NCBI GenBank assembly: GCA_041392785.1 | Contig: JAWKLK010000003.1 | Coordinates: forward strand, 275,411 to 339,410 | Length of the DNA stretch: 64,000 nucleotides | DNA from: OLB9 sp041392785 | GTDB lineage: Bacteria; Bacteroidota; Bacteroidia; Chitinophagales; Saprospiraceae | Direction: 5' to 3' | Part shown: positions 53,183-61,907 of the stretch, in pieces | Layout of the letters: the number at the start of each line of letters is the position of its first letter | Numbering within the stretch: the first letter of the stretch is position 1 | Notes under the pieces: generated by a model | The model's input: the letters and a program-made list of their open reading frames with translations, nothing else | Told to the model about the DNA's origin: nothing | The model's database searches: none | Program-made: the position numbers and the translations under genes

Positions 53183-53667
53183 CATATCAACCAATCGTCA
53201 GTATAATCATGGGATCAGATTCGGATTTTCAGATTATGAAAAGTGCGGCAGAATTTCTGAGTGAAGTCGGCGTACCATATGAAACGTCAATCGTTTCAGC
53301 GCATCGCACACCAAAACATATGATGCACTTTGCAGAAGATGCACATCTTCGTGGAATCAAAATCATCATTGCAGGTGCCGGTGGAGCTGCACATTTACCA
53401 GGAATGGTAGCTTCTTTAACCCATTTGCCTGTGATAGGTGTTCCAATAAAATCATCCAATTCTATTGATGGTTGGGACTCAGTTTTGTCTATTTTGCAAA
53501 TGCCGAATGGAGTGCCAGTAGCAACTGTGGCACTTAACGCATCAAAAAATGCAGGAATTCTTGCAGCGTCCATTCTGGGATTGTCAGATAAAGATATTCA
53601 AGACAAAGTCATACAGTTCAAGTCCAACATGGAAAAAGATGTCTTGAATAAAACACTACCTATTTAA
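53179..53667 (+). CDS. purE: N5-carboxyaminoimidazole ribonucleotide mutase
   Basis: Class I PurE that converts N5-CAIR to CAIR. The 162 residues show IIMGSDSDFQIMKSAAEFL, the SAHRTPKHM motif with the catalytic His, the AGAGGAAHLPGMVASLT loop and GVPIKSSNSIDGWDSVLSI. The ATG overlaps the purK stop (ATGA). Class I features and the purK partner agree. Confidence 0.97.
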   Translation: MTYQPIVSIIMGSDSDFQIMKSAAEFLSEVGVPYETSIVSAHRTPKHMMHFAEDAHLRGIKIIIAGAGGAAHLPGMVASLTHLPVIGVPIKSSNSIDGWDSVLSILQMPNGVPVATVALNASKNAGILAASILGLSDKDIQDKVIQFKSNMEKDVLNKTLPI

Positions 53668-53687
53668 AAATAATAAAACATTGATCC

Positions 53688-54887
53688 TTGTTTAAGACTC
53701 CTGCTAAACATTGCGGCCAAGGTATAGGCCATTTATCGAATTATCAATACTGTGTATATGATAAAATTGATGGTTTGGAAAGTGTATTTACATCTTTGAA
53801 AGTCAATGATATTTTTTTTGATCATGCCTATTTGAAGACAATTCATACCTTACCTCCTAAAGGAATTAAACCATATTTAATTACTGTAAGTCAAGATACA
53901 GAAGTAGTAGGAATTGTGGTATTGCAGTTGACATACACAAGATTGAGTGAAAATTTCAGAAAATCACCATTTGCTGAGGGGACTCTTATAGAGAAACCCA
54001 TTTCAGTGGCAAAAAATCTAATTTTAAAATCAGTAAATTTTAATACTGTGGTCTGTGGAAATCTGATGATCACAGGATTGCACGGTTACCATTTCCAAGA
54101 TAGAATCATAGAAGAAGACGCCTTCTTACTTGCCCAAAATGCTGCAGAATATTTCATCAACCACGAAAATCTGAATTCGGCATTAGTCCTATTTAAAGAT
54201 TTTGATCATACCATGAACGGAAATATAAATGAAGTTGCATCAGACTTCACTATATTCCAAGCACAGCCAGATATGAAAATGTTGATGAAAAAAGGTTGGA
54301 ACAATATAGATGACTATAAGGCTGATTTAAAATCAAAATATCGAGTGCGATTCAATAAAGCAAGATCTGAAATAGTGCCTATCCAAAAAAGAATGCTGGA
54401 TCTGGATGACATCCAGAAATATACGAAAGAAATAAGTGCACTGTATCGACAAGTATCAGATAAAGCGGATTTCAATACTTTCATACTGCAAGATGGATAT
54501 TTCACCTTACTGAAACAAAACCTAAAAGATTTGCTACAAATCACTGGCTACTTTCTTGACGATAAGCTTATAGGTTTTCACTGTGCCATAATCAATAATC
54601 ATAGACTATATGCCCACTTTTTGGGATATGATAAAAGTCTAAATGGAACCTATCAATTGTACCAAAATATGCTATATGATTTGGTTGACACTGGCATAAA
54701 ATTCAAATCAGACGTAATAGATTTTTCTCGGACTGCTATTGAAATTAAATCTACTGTTGGGGCAAAAGCTTTTGATTTGCATTTGTTCTTGAAGCATACA
54801 AATTGCTTAGTCAATATGATGGTAAGTCCTATCACAGCTTTACTGAAACCAGAAAAAGACTATGTGATCAGGGACCCTTTCAAGTAA
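53688..54887 (+). CDS. FemAB/GNAT-like acyltransferase family protein
   Basis: A 399-residue cytosolic protein without signal or membrane segment. It resembles the tandem-GNAT families annotated as peptidoglycan bridge formation or BioF2-like acetyltransferases: the basic stretch DYKADLKSKYRVRFNKARSE in the middle, then DDKLIGFHCAIINNHRLYAHFLGYD, then a late DFSRTAIEIKSTVGA. The acceptor is unknown. It starts at TTG 53688, 20 bases after purE; no in-frame ATG exists near the N-terminus. It may be co-transcribed with purKE. Confidence 0.7.
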   Translation: MFKTPAKHCGQGIGHLSNYQYCVYDKIDGLESVFTSLKVNDIFFDHAYLKTIHTLPPKGIKPYLITVSQDTEVVGIVVLQLTYTRLSENFRKSPFAEGTLIEKPISVAKNLILKSVNFNTVVCGNLMITGLHGYHFQDRIIEEDAFLLAQNAAEYFINHENLNSALVLFKDFDHTMNGNINEVASDFTIFQAQPDMKMLMKKGWNNIDDYKADLKSKYRVRFNKARSEIVPIQKRMLDLDDIQKYTKEISALYRQVSDKADFNTFILQDGYFTLLKQNLKDLLQITGYFLDDKLIGFHCAIINNHRLYAHFLGYDKSLNGTYQLYQNMLYDLVDTGIKFKSDVIDFSRTAIEIKSTVGAKAFDLHLFLKHTNCLVNMMVSPITALLKPEKDYVIRDPFK

Positions 54888-54944
54888 AAAAGCAAATCTG
54901 TAAGAAAAACTTCGCACTATATGCTATTTTTAAAAAGAAAACTA

Positions 54945-54952
54945 TATCTTTG
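54945..54952 (+). promoter_or_regulatory. -7 promoter box of rpmI-rplT
   Basis: TATCTTTG matches TAnnTTTG, 21 bases before the rpmI ATG. It shows that rpmI-rplT is transcribed without an upstream infC. Confidence 0.68.
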
Positions 54953-54973
54953 CGCCCTTAAATTTCTGACAGT

Positions 54974-55168
54974 ATGCCAAAAATGAAAACCCATTCCAGT
55001 GCAAAGAAGAGATTTTCTTTGACGGGTACCGGAAAAGTAAAGAGATATCAATCCGGAGCAAGACACTTATTGCGTAAAAAATCCAATAAAGCAAAAACCA
55101 GATTAGCTGGATCTGCTTTAGTGAGCGATGCTGATTATTCAAAAGTGAAAAAATTGCTCTGTTTATAA
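54974..55168 (+). CDS. rpmI: 50S ribosomal protein L35
   Basis: A 64-residue basic protein with the L35 signature MPKMKTHSSAKKRFSLTGTG and GARHLLRKKSNKAKTRLAG. It is the first gene of an rpmI-rplT pair with its own promoter. infC, which usually precedes rpmI, is replaced here by the acyltransferase gene. Confidence 0.97.
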   Translation: MPKMKTHSSAKKRFSLTGTGKVKRYQSGARHLLRKKSNKAKTRLAGSALVSDADYSKVKKLLCL

Positions 55169-55185
55169 TTTTATTTTTTAACGAG

Positions 55186-55223
55186 GATACAGGCTTAAAG
55201 CATTCAAATTGAGTCCCTGTATC
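55186..55223 (+). promoter_or_regulatory. stem-loop before rplT, possible L20 leader
   Basis: GATACAGG (55186-55193) pairs with CCTGTATC (55216-55223) around a 22-base loop, ending 19 bases before the rplT ATG. L20 represses its own operon by binding mRNA in several bacteria. This structure is a candidate site, but no L20 recognition motif was verified. Confidence 0.4.
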
Positions 55224-55242
55224 GCACTAAAACCCAATATGT

Positions 55243-55587
55243 ATGCCTAGATCAGTTAATGCAGTTGCTGCAAGAGCGAGAAGAAAAAAAGTCCTAAAAG
55301 CAGCGAAAGGTTACTTCGGAGCGAGAAGCAAAGTTTTTACAGTTGCAAAAAACACCGTTGAAAAAGGTTTGCTTTATGCTTATAGAGACAGAAAAAACAA
55401 AAAACGTGCATTCAGAAGATTGTGGATAGTAAGGATAAACGCTGCAGCTAGAATGCACGGAACCACCTATTCAAGACTTATGAATAGTTTGAAAAACAAA
55501 CAAAATTCGCTAAATAGAAAAGTATTAGCGGACTTGGCCATGAATCATCCTGACGCTTTTAAAGCAGTAGTTGTCTCTGCCATGTAA
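55243..55587 (+). CDS. rplT: 50S ribosomal protein L20
   Basis: A 114-residue basic protein with the typical L20 start MPRSVNAVAARARRKKVLKA, GYFGARSKVFTVAKNTVEKG and RRLWIVRINAAARMHGTTYS. It is an early 23S rRNA-binding assembly protein. It follows rpmI after 74 bases containing a stem-loop and ends at a strong terminator. Confidence 0.97.
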   Translation: MPRSVNAVAARARRKKVLKAAKGYFGARSKVFTVAKNTVEKGLLYAYRDRKNKKRAFRRLWIVRINAAARMHGTTYSRLMNSLKNKQNSLNRKVLADLAMNHPDAFKAVVVSAM

Positions 55588-55610
55588 ATATCACTTCACA
55601 CAGATAAAAA

Positions 55611-55646
55611 AACCTCTTTAAATTTAATTTTAAAGAGGTTTTTTTA
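55611..55646. terminator. bidirectional terminator between rplT and cdd
   Basis: AACCTCTTTAAA and TTTAAAGAGGTT form a 12-bp perfect stem with a TTTAAT-type loop, preceded by A7 and followed by T7. It serves the convergent genes on both strands. Confidence 0.85.
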
Positions 55647-55672
55647 TTTCCGAAAAGATTGAAAAGAATCTT

Positions 55673-56155
55673 TTATAAAAAACTGCTATCAAATCCCAAA
55701 GGCAACAAATCCTTAATGCTCGAAATTTCATAGACCTCGGGCGCATCAGATTTTAAAAATATTTTGATAGGAGTTTTGTGCAGATTTTCGTATTCTGCTA
55801 TCACCTGTCTGCAAGCGCCACATGGTGACACTGGTTTGTCAATATACATCCTTGGGTTTCTTATGACAATAGCCAGTTTTTTCACTGGTATTCCCGGTCT
55901 ATTCGCTGCAGCATTATATAATGCAACTCGTTCGCCACACATGCATAATGGGTATGAAGCATTTTCTTGATTCGAACCAATAAAAATCTCATCATTTGCT
56001 AGCCTAGCTGATGCACCAACTTGGAAATTGGAGTATGGAGCATAGGCATTTTCCAATTGACTGATCGCTCGCAAGATCAATTCATTGTCCTGCTTATTTA
56101 ATTCATCAGGACTGTCATAAACCTTATACGTAAAAGAAGCTGTGAATTCCTTCAT
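55673..56155 (-). CDS. cdd: cytidine deaminase
   Basis: Zinc enzyme converting cytidine and deoxycytidine to uridine forms. It is 160 residues from ATG 56155; a TTG two codons upstream is less likely. Motifs are AYAPYSNFQVGASA, the substrate Asn-Glu in GSNQENASYPLCMCGERVALYNA (zinc Cys and catalytic Glu) and PVSPCGACRQVIAEY with the other two zinc cysteines. The substrate-pocket and metal residues are intact. It complements deoB in pyrimidine salvage. Confidence 0.94.
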   Translation of the reverse strand: MKEFTASFTYKVYDSPDELNKQDNELILRAISQLENAYAPYSNFQVGASARLANDEIFIGSNQENASYPLCMCGERVALYNAAANRPGIPVKKLAIVIRNPRMYIDKPVSPCGACRQVIAEYENLHKTPIKIFLKSDAPEVYEISSIKDLLPLGFDSSFL

Positions 56156-56277
56156 ACACAATGATTAAATGGAAAATTTATAGTGCAAATACAATACCAA
56201 GATTTTCTTCCGCCCTATCATGATATATATTATCAAATCAAATAACACTTATCATCGGTGATTAACATTATTTTCAT

Positions 56278-56285
56278 TAACTTTG
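56278..56285 (+). promoter_or_regulatory. -7 promoter box of the CBS protein gene
   Basis: TAACTTTG matches TAnnTTTG and lies 19 bases before ATG 56305. Confidence 0.62.
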
Positions 56286-56304
56286 TCAATGTAAAAATAT
56301 TTGT

Positions 56305-56754
56305 ATGACGACACATGATTTGCTCAACCTTACCGTAAGTCAAGTAATGACTACAGATCTTTTTATCGTAAAAACAGACACTCTTGTACAAGAGATAAAT
56401 GATATTTTCGAGAGAGAACAAATACATCATTTACCTGTGATAAATGATGAAGGACATATAAAAGGAATAATTTCAAAAACAGACATTTTTCTGCTTTTGG
56501 ATTGGGGAACAAGGAAAGGTCTACAATCGAGTATCCAAAAAAATCAAGGCCTTATGATGAGTAATATGGCAAAAGACATAATGACAACTCATATAGTTTC
56601 TGTGATGCCTGAAGATCCTGTGACAAAATGTGTCCAACTATTTAGAGAAAATTATTTCAGGGCATTACCGGTCATTGATTCATTGGGAAGGTTATGTGGT
56701 ATGATAACAATTTATGACCTTATGATAAGAGCCTACACTGCAAACTCTGACTAA
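56305..56754 (+). CDS. two-CBS-domain protein
   Basis: A 149-residue cytosolic protein made only of a CBS pair: VSQVMTTDLFIVKTDTLVQE with HHLPVINDEGHIKGIISKTD, then AKDIMTTHIVSVMPEDPV with RALPVIDSLGRLCGMITIYDL. Such modules usually bind adenosine nucleotides and sense energy state; the partner is not evident. A conserved hypothetical gene follows after 41 bases on the same strand and may be co-transcribed. Confidence 0.9.
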   Translation: MTTHDLLNLTVSQVMTTDLFIVKTDTLVQEINDIFEREQIHHLPVINDEGHIKGIISKTDIFLLLDWGTRKGLQSSIQKNQGLMMSNMAKDIMTTHIVSVMPEDPVTKCVQLFRENYFRALPVIDSLGRLCGMITIYDLMIRAYTANSD

Positions 56755-56795
56755 CACTAAAATACAATTTTTCTTCACCAAAACTTTAGTATATC

Positions 56796-57197
56796 ATGAC
56801 TATACTTCCCTCCAGCAAAATCAAAGATATAATAGATCAATTTTCTAAACAATTTGATCACCTTCGTATAGAATTTTATGAAAAACACCATAAAGAAAAT
56901 GAAGGATCATCTATCAAAACACAACTGGATCATAACATCAGTGTAGCATCTTTGAATCCTGATCTTGGTGAGGTAAAAATTACACTAGATGAAGAAATGA
57001 GTGTTTCTGAATTTGAAGCTATGATGCATCAAAAATACAAACTAAATATTCAAGTATTCAGAAACTCAGCAGGTACATGGCTTCAAACCACTTCCACTGA
57101 CCACTGGAGCTTATCAAAACAAAACGGCAAAGGTAGAAGATCTAACCTTCATTACGACATCGAACCGCCTAAATTGCAGGATTTCGATCTGGTATAG
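56796..57197 (+). CDS. conserved hypothetical cytosolic protein
   Basis: A 133-residue protein without signal peptide or membrane segment, with no motif I can tie to a function. The central part (GEVKITLDEEMSVSEFEAMMHQKYKLNIQVFRNSAGTWLQTT) and the charged end have the look of a conserved Bacteroidota family of unknown role. It follows the CBS gene on the same strand and ends 7 bases before the convergent propeller/OmpA gene. Confidence 0.72.
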   Translation: MTILPSSKIKDIIDQFSKQFDHLRIEFYEKHHKENEGSSIKTQLDHNISVASLNPDLGEVKITLDEEMSVSEFEAMMHQKYKLNIQVFRNSAGTWLQTTSTDHWSLSKQNGKGRRSNLHYDIEPPKLQDFDLV

Positions 57198-57204
57198 TAT
57201 TGCC

Positions 57205-58989
57205 TTACAAACTTATTATCTTAATTTCAACCCTTTGATTTTTCGCCTTGCCTTGCGAAGAAGTGCTGTCTGTGAGAGGTTCTCTCTTGCCATATCCCTT
57301 GAAGGAAACGCGTTTTTTTTCAATACCTCTATCAGTCAGAAATTTAGCAACATTACGTGCACGGTCTGTAGATAATTTATCACAGTATTCATGTGGTGGA
57401 ATAGTATTGGTGTGTCCTCCTATCTCAACTTTTACTTGCGGATGGGCATCCATAAATTCCAACACCTCTTGCAATACATCAAAATTTGTTTGCGTTATGG
57501 CTGAACTGTCAGCATCAAAATTCAATTCATTGATACGAAGTTTTTGTCCTAAGCTGATTTTTGTAATTTCCAGATCAGGAATAAATTTCTCTCTTTTCAC
57601 AATGTAAGAAGCAGTAGCTTCACATCCTTTACTATCTTTGACATTGATACTATATGGACCAGAGGCTGCATTATATAGGTTTTGAGTCTGTTTACCATTA
57701 GACCAGATAAAAGAATATTTTCCACTGCCACCTTTCACAGCTATTTCTATGATTCCATCAGGGTTTTCAGGATTTGTAACTCTTTCATTTTTTACGAGAT
57801 CTATGACCATTTCCTCAGGTTCTGGGATCACTACTTCTGACACCACTGAGTTTTGTGTTTTGTCTGTAACAGTGACTTCATATTTCCCTGCGACTAGTCC
57901 ACTTACTCTGGATGCTTTTTCATTCGCATCAAAATTCCAAGAATAAGTGTATGGTTTGGTGCCTCCAGAAACATTGACTTTCAACGCACCATCATTGCCT
58001 TTATGACAGGACACATTGTTTTCAGTTATGATGACAGCATTGACTTGCTCTTGCAATACATCACCAAACAACAGTTTATAAAACCCTACCCCATTAGTCC
58101 CAATCCAAACATTATCATTCTTATCAACACCAAGACTCAGTGCTGCTTGACTTAAGAGCGATGCATCATTTGAATATGTAGTATTGGTATTTTTATAAGG
58201 ATCATACCTGACCAAAATGTCAGAAGCAATGTAAATCCTGCCTTTAGAGTCGATCACAAATTTATTTATGTCACCTTTGTATTGATTTGGATCAAGTTTC
58301 ACAGGGTAAAGTCTATTGTATGGACTGACTAAAAACATGTCTTCATCACTTATAATCCATTGCCCTTCATGATTTTCATACGTAGCCAACATTTGTCTTT
58401 TTGAATCTTCAAGATCCCATTTGTTGCCATTAATTCTGACATAACCTTGATTAGTACCTACCCAAAGTACCTTATGCTGATCGGCGTGGACAAAATTCAC
58501 CACATCAGACTTCAATTTACTATTTTTGGAAGTGTATTCTTTAAACTTTCCAGTAGATAGGATAAGATTAAAAAGGCCTTTGTTTGTTCCTACCCAAAGA
58601 GTGCCGTCATACAATGCAATATCTTTTATCTTGATATCTTCGCCAGGTAAACGGTATTTTTCTCCTGACCTGACATTGTACACGGTCTGCTCTGATGTAG
58701 CATATACGTTATTGCGTTTGTCAATCAAGATGTCTGTAACATTTATTCCTGATAGAAAACTATTTAATTTGCTTCCATCTCCAAGTGTTTCCAACAAACC
58801 ATCATTAGTAGCCAACCAAATTATATTTTTTTCGTCGACTAGAATATTATTAATTTTTAATTCCGGCTTCACTTTTTCAAATCGGCTTATCATCATAGTA
58901 GAGTCCTCCATGCTTAATGATGATTCTTGTGCAATAGATTGGTTTATAAACAACCCAATGAAAACAAAACAAAAAACAAACAATTTCAC
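57205..58989 (-). CDS. propeller, SprB-repeat and OmpA-domain envelope protein
   Basis: A 594-residue exported protein. A signal peptide ends near residue 20 (QSIAQ). Residues about 45-310 form beta-propeller blades of the two-component-sensor type (NIIWLATNDGLL, TLWVGTNKGLF, VLWVGTNQGYV, NVWIGTNGVGFY). Two Ig-like SprB repeats follow (about 318-465; NVSCHKGNDGALKVNVSGGTKPYTYSW). An OmpA-like peptidoglycan-binding domain ends the protein (LNFDADSSAI, VEIGGHTN, LSTDRARNVAKFL, KGYGKREP). It probably links a surface or periplasmic sensor to the cell wall. No histidine kinase part is present. Confidence 0.87.
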   Translation of the reverse strand: MKLFVFCFVFIGLFINQSIAQESSLSMEDSTMMISRFEKVKPELKINNILVDEKNIIWLATNDGLLETLGDGSKLNSFLSGINVTDILIDKRNNVYATSEQTVYNVRSGEKYRLPGEDIKIKDIALYDGTLWVGTNKGLFNLILSTGKFKEYTSKNSKLKSDVVNFVHADQHKVLWVGTNQGYVRINGNKWDLEDSKRQMLATYENHEGQWIISDEDMFLVSPYNRLYPVKLDPNQYKGDINKFVIDSKGRIYIASDILVRYDPYKNTNTTYSNDASLLSQAALSLGVDKNDNVWIGTNGVGFYKLLFGDVLQEQVNAVIITENNVSCHKGNDGALKVNVSGGTKPYTYSWNFDANEKASRVSGLVAGKYEVTVTDKTQNSVVSEVVIPEPEEMVIDLVKNERVTNPENPDGIIEIAVKGGSGKYSFIWSNGKQTQNLYNAASGPYSINVKDSKGCEATASYIVKREKFIPDLEITKISLGQKLRINELNFDADSSAITQTNFDVLQEVLEFMDAHPQVKVEIGGHTNTIPPHEYCDKLSTDRARNVAKFLTDRGIEKKRVSFKGYGKREPLTDSTSSQGKAKNQRVEIKIISL

Positions 58990-59135
58990 TTTGATATTTT
59001 TACTATATTAAATACAACTTGTCAAAATTTATAGTAAAGTTTTGACATTGGTCAATGAAATTTTTGAACCAGTTAGATTGTAAACGTTTATTGGAATAGT
59101 ATTAGTTTCAATGTATTGTTAATTATTGGCAAATA

Positions 59136-59696
59136 TTATTCAATTCTCAACCATCCCAATATACTATAATCAGCTATGGTCCAATATTGATAGAAATTGA
59201 CAAGTGGAATTTTCAATCTTGTATGCAATCCCATGTTTTGCTGAATGATTTCAATTTCTTCATCTTGTACTTCGGTTATAATGGCCACATGACCGAAACT
59301 ATTACCTGGGTAAGCGTCATAGATCAATAAATCGTCAACTTTAGGCTTATATTCCCTTACATTCCGGTATTGCATCATGCCACGCTTTGCATTAAATTCT
59401 TTATCTCCAAGAGATTTATCAAAAAAGTCCTTGGCATTCCCATAAGCATTGGGCATTTTATGGTCGTAACGCTCGTAATAGTATCTCTTAACAAGCTCTA
59501 CACATTGATATCTGAGGCCAAGATTATAGCCATCTTCAGTGACGTTTCGCCCTGACACTTTCTTGAAATCATGCCCGTTGTAGTAGACCGAAACACCATT
59601 ATACTCGTCTATTTTAGCCCCAATGGGCACATCTACATCAGGTGTAAAAGATACCGAGATGATCCAAACCCAAAGTAAAAATATAACTGAACGCAT
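59136..59696 (-). CDS. CHAP-domain amidase-like exported protein
   Basis: A 186-residue exported protein with a CHAP (Cys-His amidohydrolase/peptidase) domain: catalytic Cys in LRYQCVELVKRYYYERY and His in SFGHVAIITEVQDEEIEIIQQN. It probably cleaves peptidoglycan or a glutathionyl-type amide. The start is ATG 59696 (MRSVIFLLWVWIISVSF, a signal peptide). The frame opens at 59732, but the -7 box at 59730-59737 makes that impossible. It stands alone between the OmpA and ctlX genes. Confidence 0.85.
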   Translation of the reverse strand: MRSVIFLLWVWIISVSFTPDVDVPIGAKIDEYNGVSVYYNGHDFKKVSGRNVTEDGYNLGLRYQCVELVKRYYYERYDHKMPNAYGNAKDFFDKSLGDKEFNAKRGMMQYRNVREYKPKVDDLLIYDAYPGNSFGHVAIITEVQDEEIEIIQQNMGLHTRLKIPLVNFYQYWTIADYSILGWLRIE

Positions 59697-59729
59697 GAAT
59701 GAATTAATATGCTCGTCTGCTAAAAGCCA

Positions 59730-59737
59730 CAAATATA
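59730..59737 (-). promoter_or_regulatory. -7 promoter box of the CHAP gene
   Basis: The minus strand reads TATATTTG, 33 bases before ATG 59696. It overlaps the end of the longest open frame and so decides the start. Confidence 0.65.
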
Positions 59738-59850
59738 GTATTTAAGATAAGTATTGAGATTATTTTCAGAATAAGAATTTAAGATTTGAAAAATTTAAAC
59801 CATTCACGTAGGTTTGCATTTTAAATGCAAAATAATATTCCTTTACATTT

Positions 59851-60780
59851 ATGACTCAATCCACCACTCAAATTTTAATGATTCGTCCTGCTAATTTTGG
59901 TTTTAATGCCGAGACAGCCGAAAATAATGCATTCCAAAGCCTTCCGGACGGTCAAACCAGTCTACAAATCCAAGAAAGTGCCCTCATAGAATTTGATGCT
60001 ATGGTCGAAAAGCTGGCCCAAAATAATATACAGGTGTTAGTGGTAGAAGATACACAAAAACCTATTAAACCAGATGCCATTTTTCCAAATAACTGGATAT
60101 CGACACATCAAAATGGCGCAATTATAACCTACCCCATGTGGGCAAAAAATAGACGTATAGAGAGGAGAGAGGACATCGTAGAACTGATCATAGATAAGTT
60201 TAGGACCAACAATAGATATTCATTTGAGTTCTATGAAGAGGAGGATGAACCCATGTTTTTAGAAGGCACAGGCAGTATGATCATAGACCATAAAAACAAC
60301 ATCGTGTATGCCTGTAGATCACCTCGAACAGACGCAAGACTACTTGATAAATTCAGCGTGTTGATGGATATGGAAAATATCATCTTTAATGCTACTGATG
60401 CGCAAGGACAAGAAATCTACCACACCAATGTGATGATGGCTATCGGATTGGATTTTGTGGTGATTTGTCTTGACTCGGTACAAAATGAAGTCTCCAAAAA
60501 GAAGCTTTTAGATTCATTTGCCCGCACTCATAAACAAGTGGTAGATATCACGCTAGCACAAATGGAACATTTTGCAGGTAATATGCTGGAAGTCTTAAGT
60601 ATTGACGGAAAAAGATATTTAGTCATGTCCGAAACTGCATACAACGCCTTGACGACCAAACAGATAGAAACATTACAAGGGTTAACCAATCTACTTCCAA
60701 TATCTATTCCAACGATCGAAAAATATGGTGGAGGTAGTGTCAGATGTATGATGGCAGAGATATTCCTACCTAAAAAATAA
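59851..60780 (+). CDS. ctlX: CtlX-type amidinohydrolase family protein
   Basis: A 309-residue cytosolic protein of the arginine deiminase-like superfamily, subgroup CtlX (citrulline utilization hydrolase). It has the conserved start ILMIRPANFGFNAETAENNAF, KPDAIFPNNWISTHQNG, EGTGSMIIDH, CRSPRTDARLL, the His of YHTNVMMAIG and the catalytic Cys in GGSVRCMMAEIFLP. The biochemical role is inferred from the family. It is a single gene. Confidence 0.9.
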   Translation: MTQSTTQILMIRPANFGFNAETAENNAFQSLPDGQTSLQIQESALIEFDAMVEKLAQNNIQVLVVEDTQKPIKPDAIFPNNWISTHQNGAIITYPMWAKNRRIERREDIVELIIDKFRTNNRYSFEFYEEEDEPMFLEGTGSMIIDHKNNIVYACRSPRTDARLLDKFSVLMDMENIIFNATDAQGQEIYHTNVMMAIGLDFVVICLDSVQNEVSKKKLLDSFARTHKQVVDITLAQMEHFAGNMLEVLSIDGKRYLVMSETAYNALTTKQIETLQGLTNLLPISIPTIEKYGGGSVRCMMAEIFLPKK

Positions 60781-60872
60781 TCTCTATGGCATTAAACCAA
60801 TTCCTTTCCTAAAATGTAACAAAGATTACCATTTGATACATACAAGTATTCTAATTTTGTCAAAAAAATAAC

Positions 60873-61856
60873 ATGAAGGTTTTCTTTGGTTTGATTCTCA
60901 TAGTAATACTGGGTTGTAAAAATGCAAAAGTAGAAGTAACTACTGATAGTAGTGAAATGGCAGCCGCATTTGACCCAATCAAAGCAAAGTCACTAATGGA
61001 AACCCAATGTTATCTCTGTCATAGTCCCACTGCTCCTGAAAAAGAAGGAAGAATCGGTCCACCTTTGGTGGCTATAAAAGCATATTATATCGATGAGAAA
61101 ACCACAAAAGCAGAATTTACAGAAGCGCTGTGGAATTTTTTAGAAAAGCCCACAGAAGAAAAAGCAAAACTAAAAGACGCAGTAAAACGTTTTGGGCTTA
61201 TGCCATATCAATCTTATAAAAAGGAAGATATAGCACAAATCGCTGAGTATCTCTATACCTATCAAATAGAAGAGCCAGAATGGTTTAAAACTCATTGGTC
61301 AAAAAATCACCCAAATACTTCTTATATTAACTCAGGAGAAATAACAAGCGACAGTACGGCAAATACTATCGAAGATATAGGTCTCATGTACGCATTAGAC
61401 ACAAAAAATGTTTTGGGCAAACACTTAATGGGTACAATACAAGCCAAAGGTACCGTAGAAGCCCTTGCGTTTTGTAATGAAAAAGCCTACCCATTGACAG
61501 ATAGTATGTCCATGCAGTACCATGCCACAATAAAACGTGTAAGTGACAAACCAAGAAACCCCAATAATCTCGCAAATAAGAATGAATTAGAAAAAATTGC
61601 TTTCTTTAAATCCGCATTATCTAGTGGGGACGAAATAAAACCTATTGTTGAAAGAGTAGAAGACACAAACATCTTTTACTATCCCATCACAACCAACAGT
61701 ATGTGCTTGCAATGCCATGGAAAACCCAACGATCATATTACGTCCGATGTAATGGCCACTATCCAAAAGTTGTATCCTAAAGATCTCGCTGTAGGGTATG
61801 ATGTCAATCAAGTCAGAGGCATATGGAGTATTACTTTTAAAGACAAGGCAAACTGA
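60873..61856 (+). CDS. c-type heme lipoprotein with DUF3365 domain
   Basis: A 327-residue exported protein. The N-terminal signal ends in a lipobox VILGC (Cys about residue 15). A first cytochrome-c-like domain holds CYLCH (about residues 47-51). A second, DUF3365-type domain holds CLQCH near residue 270, with the strands GTVEALAFCNEKAYPLTD and WSITFKDK typical of that domain. Two heme-binding motifs suggest a redox sensor or electron carrier in the periplasm. No cytochrome maturation gene is nearby. It stands alone. Confidence 0.82.
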   Translation: MKVFFGLILIVILGCKNAKVEVTTDSSEMAAAFDPIKAKSLMETQCYLCHSPTAPEKEGRIGPPLVAIKAYYIDEKTTKAEFTEALWNFLEKPTEEKAKLKDAVKRFGLMPYQSYKKEDIAQIAEYLYTYQIEEPEWFKTHWSKNHPNTSYINSGEITSDSTANTIEDIGLMYALDTKNVLGKHLMGTIQAKGTVEALAFCNEKAYPLTDSMSMQYHATIKRVSDKPRNPNNLANKNELEKIAFFKSALSSGDEIKPIVERVEDTNIFYYPITTNSMCLQCHGKPNDHITSDVMATIQKLYPKDLAVGYDVNQVRGIWSITFKDKAN

Positions 61857-61907
61857 TAAAACGAAGAGGTAGGTTGATTGATAGTCTTTCTGCCTAAAAC
61901 ATACATA

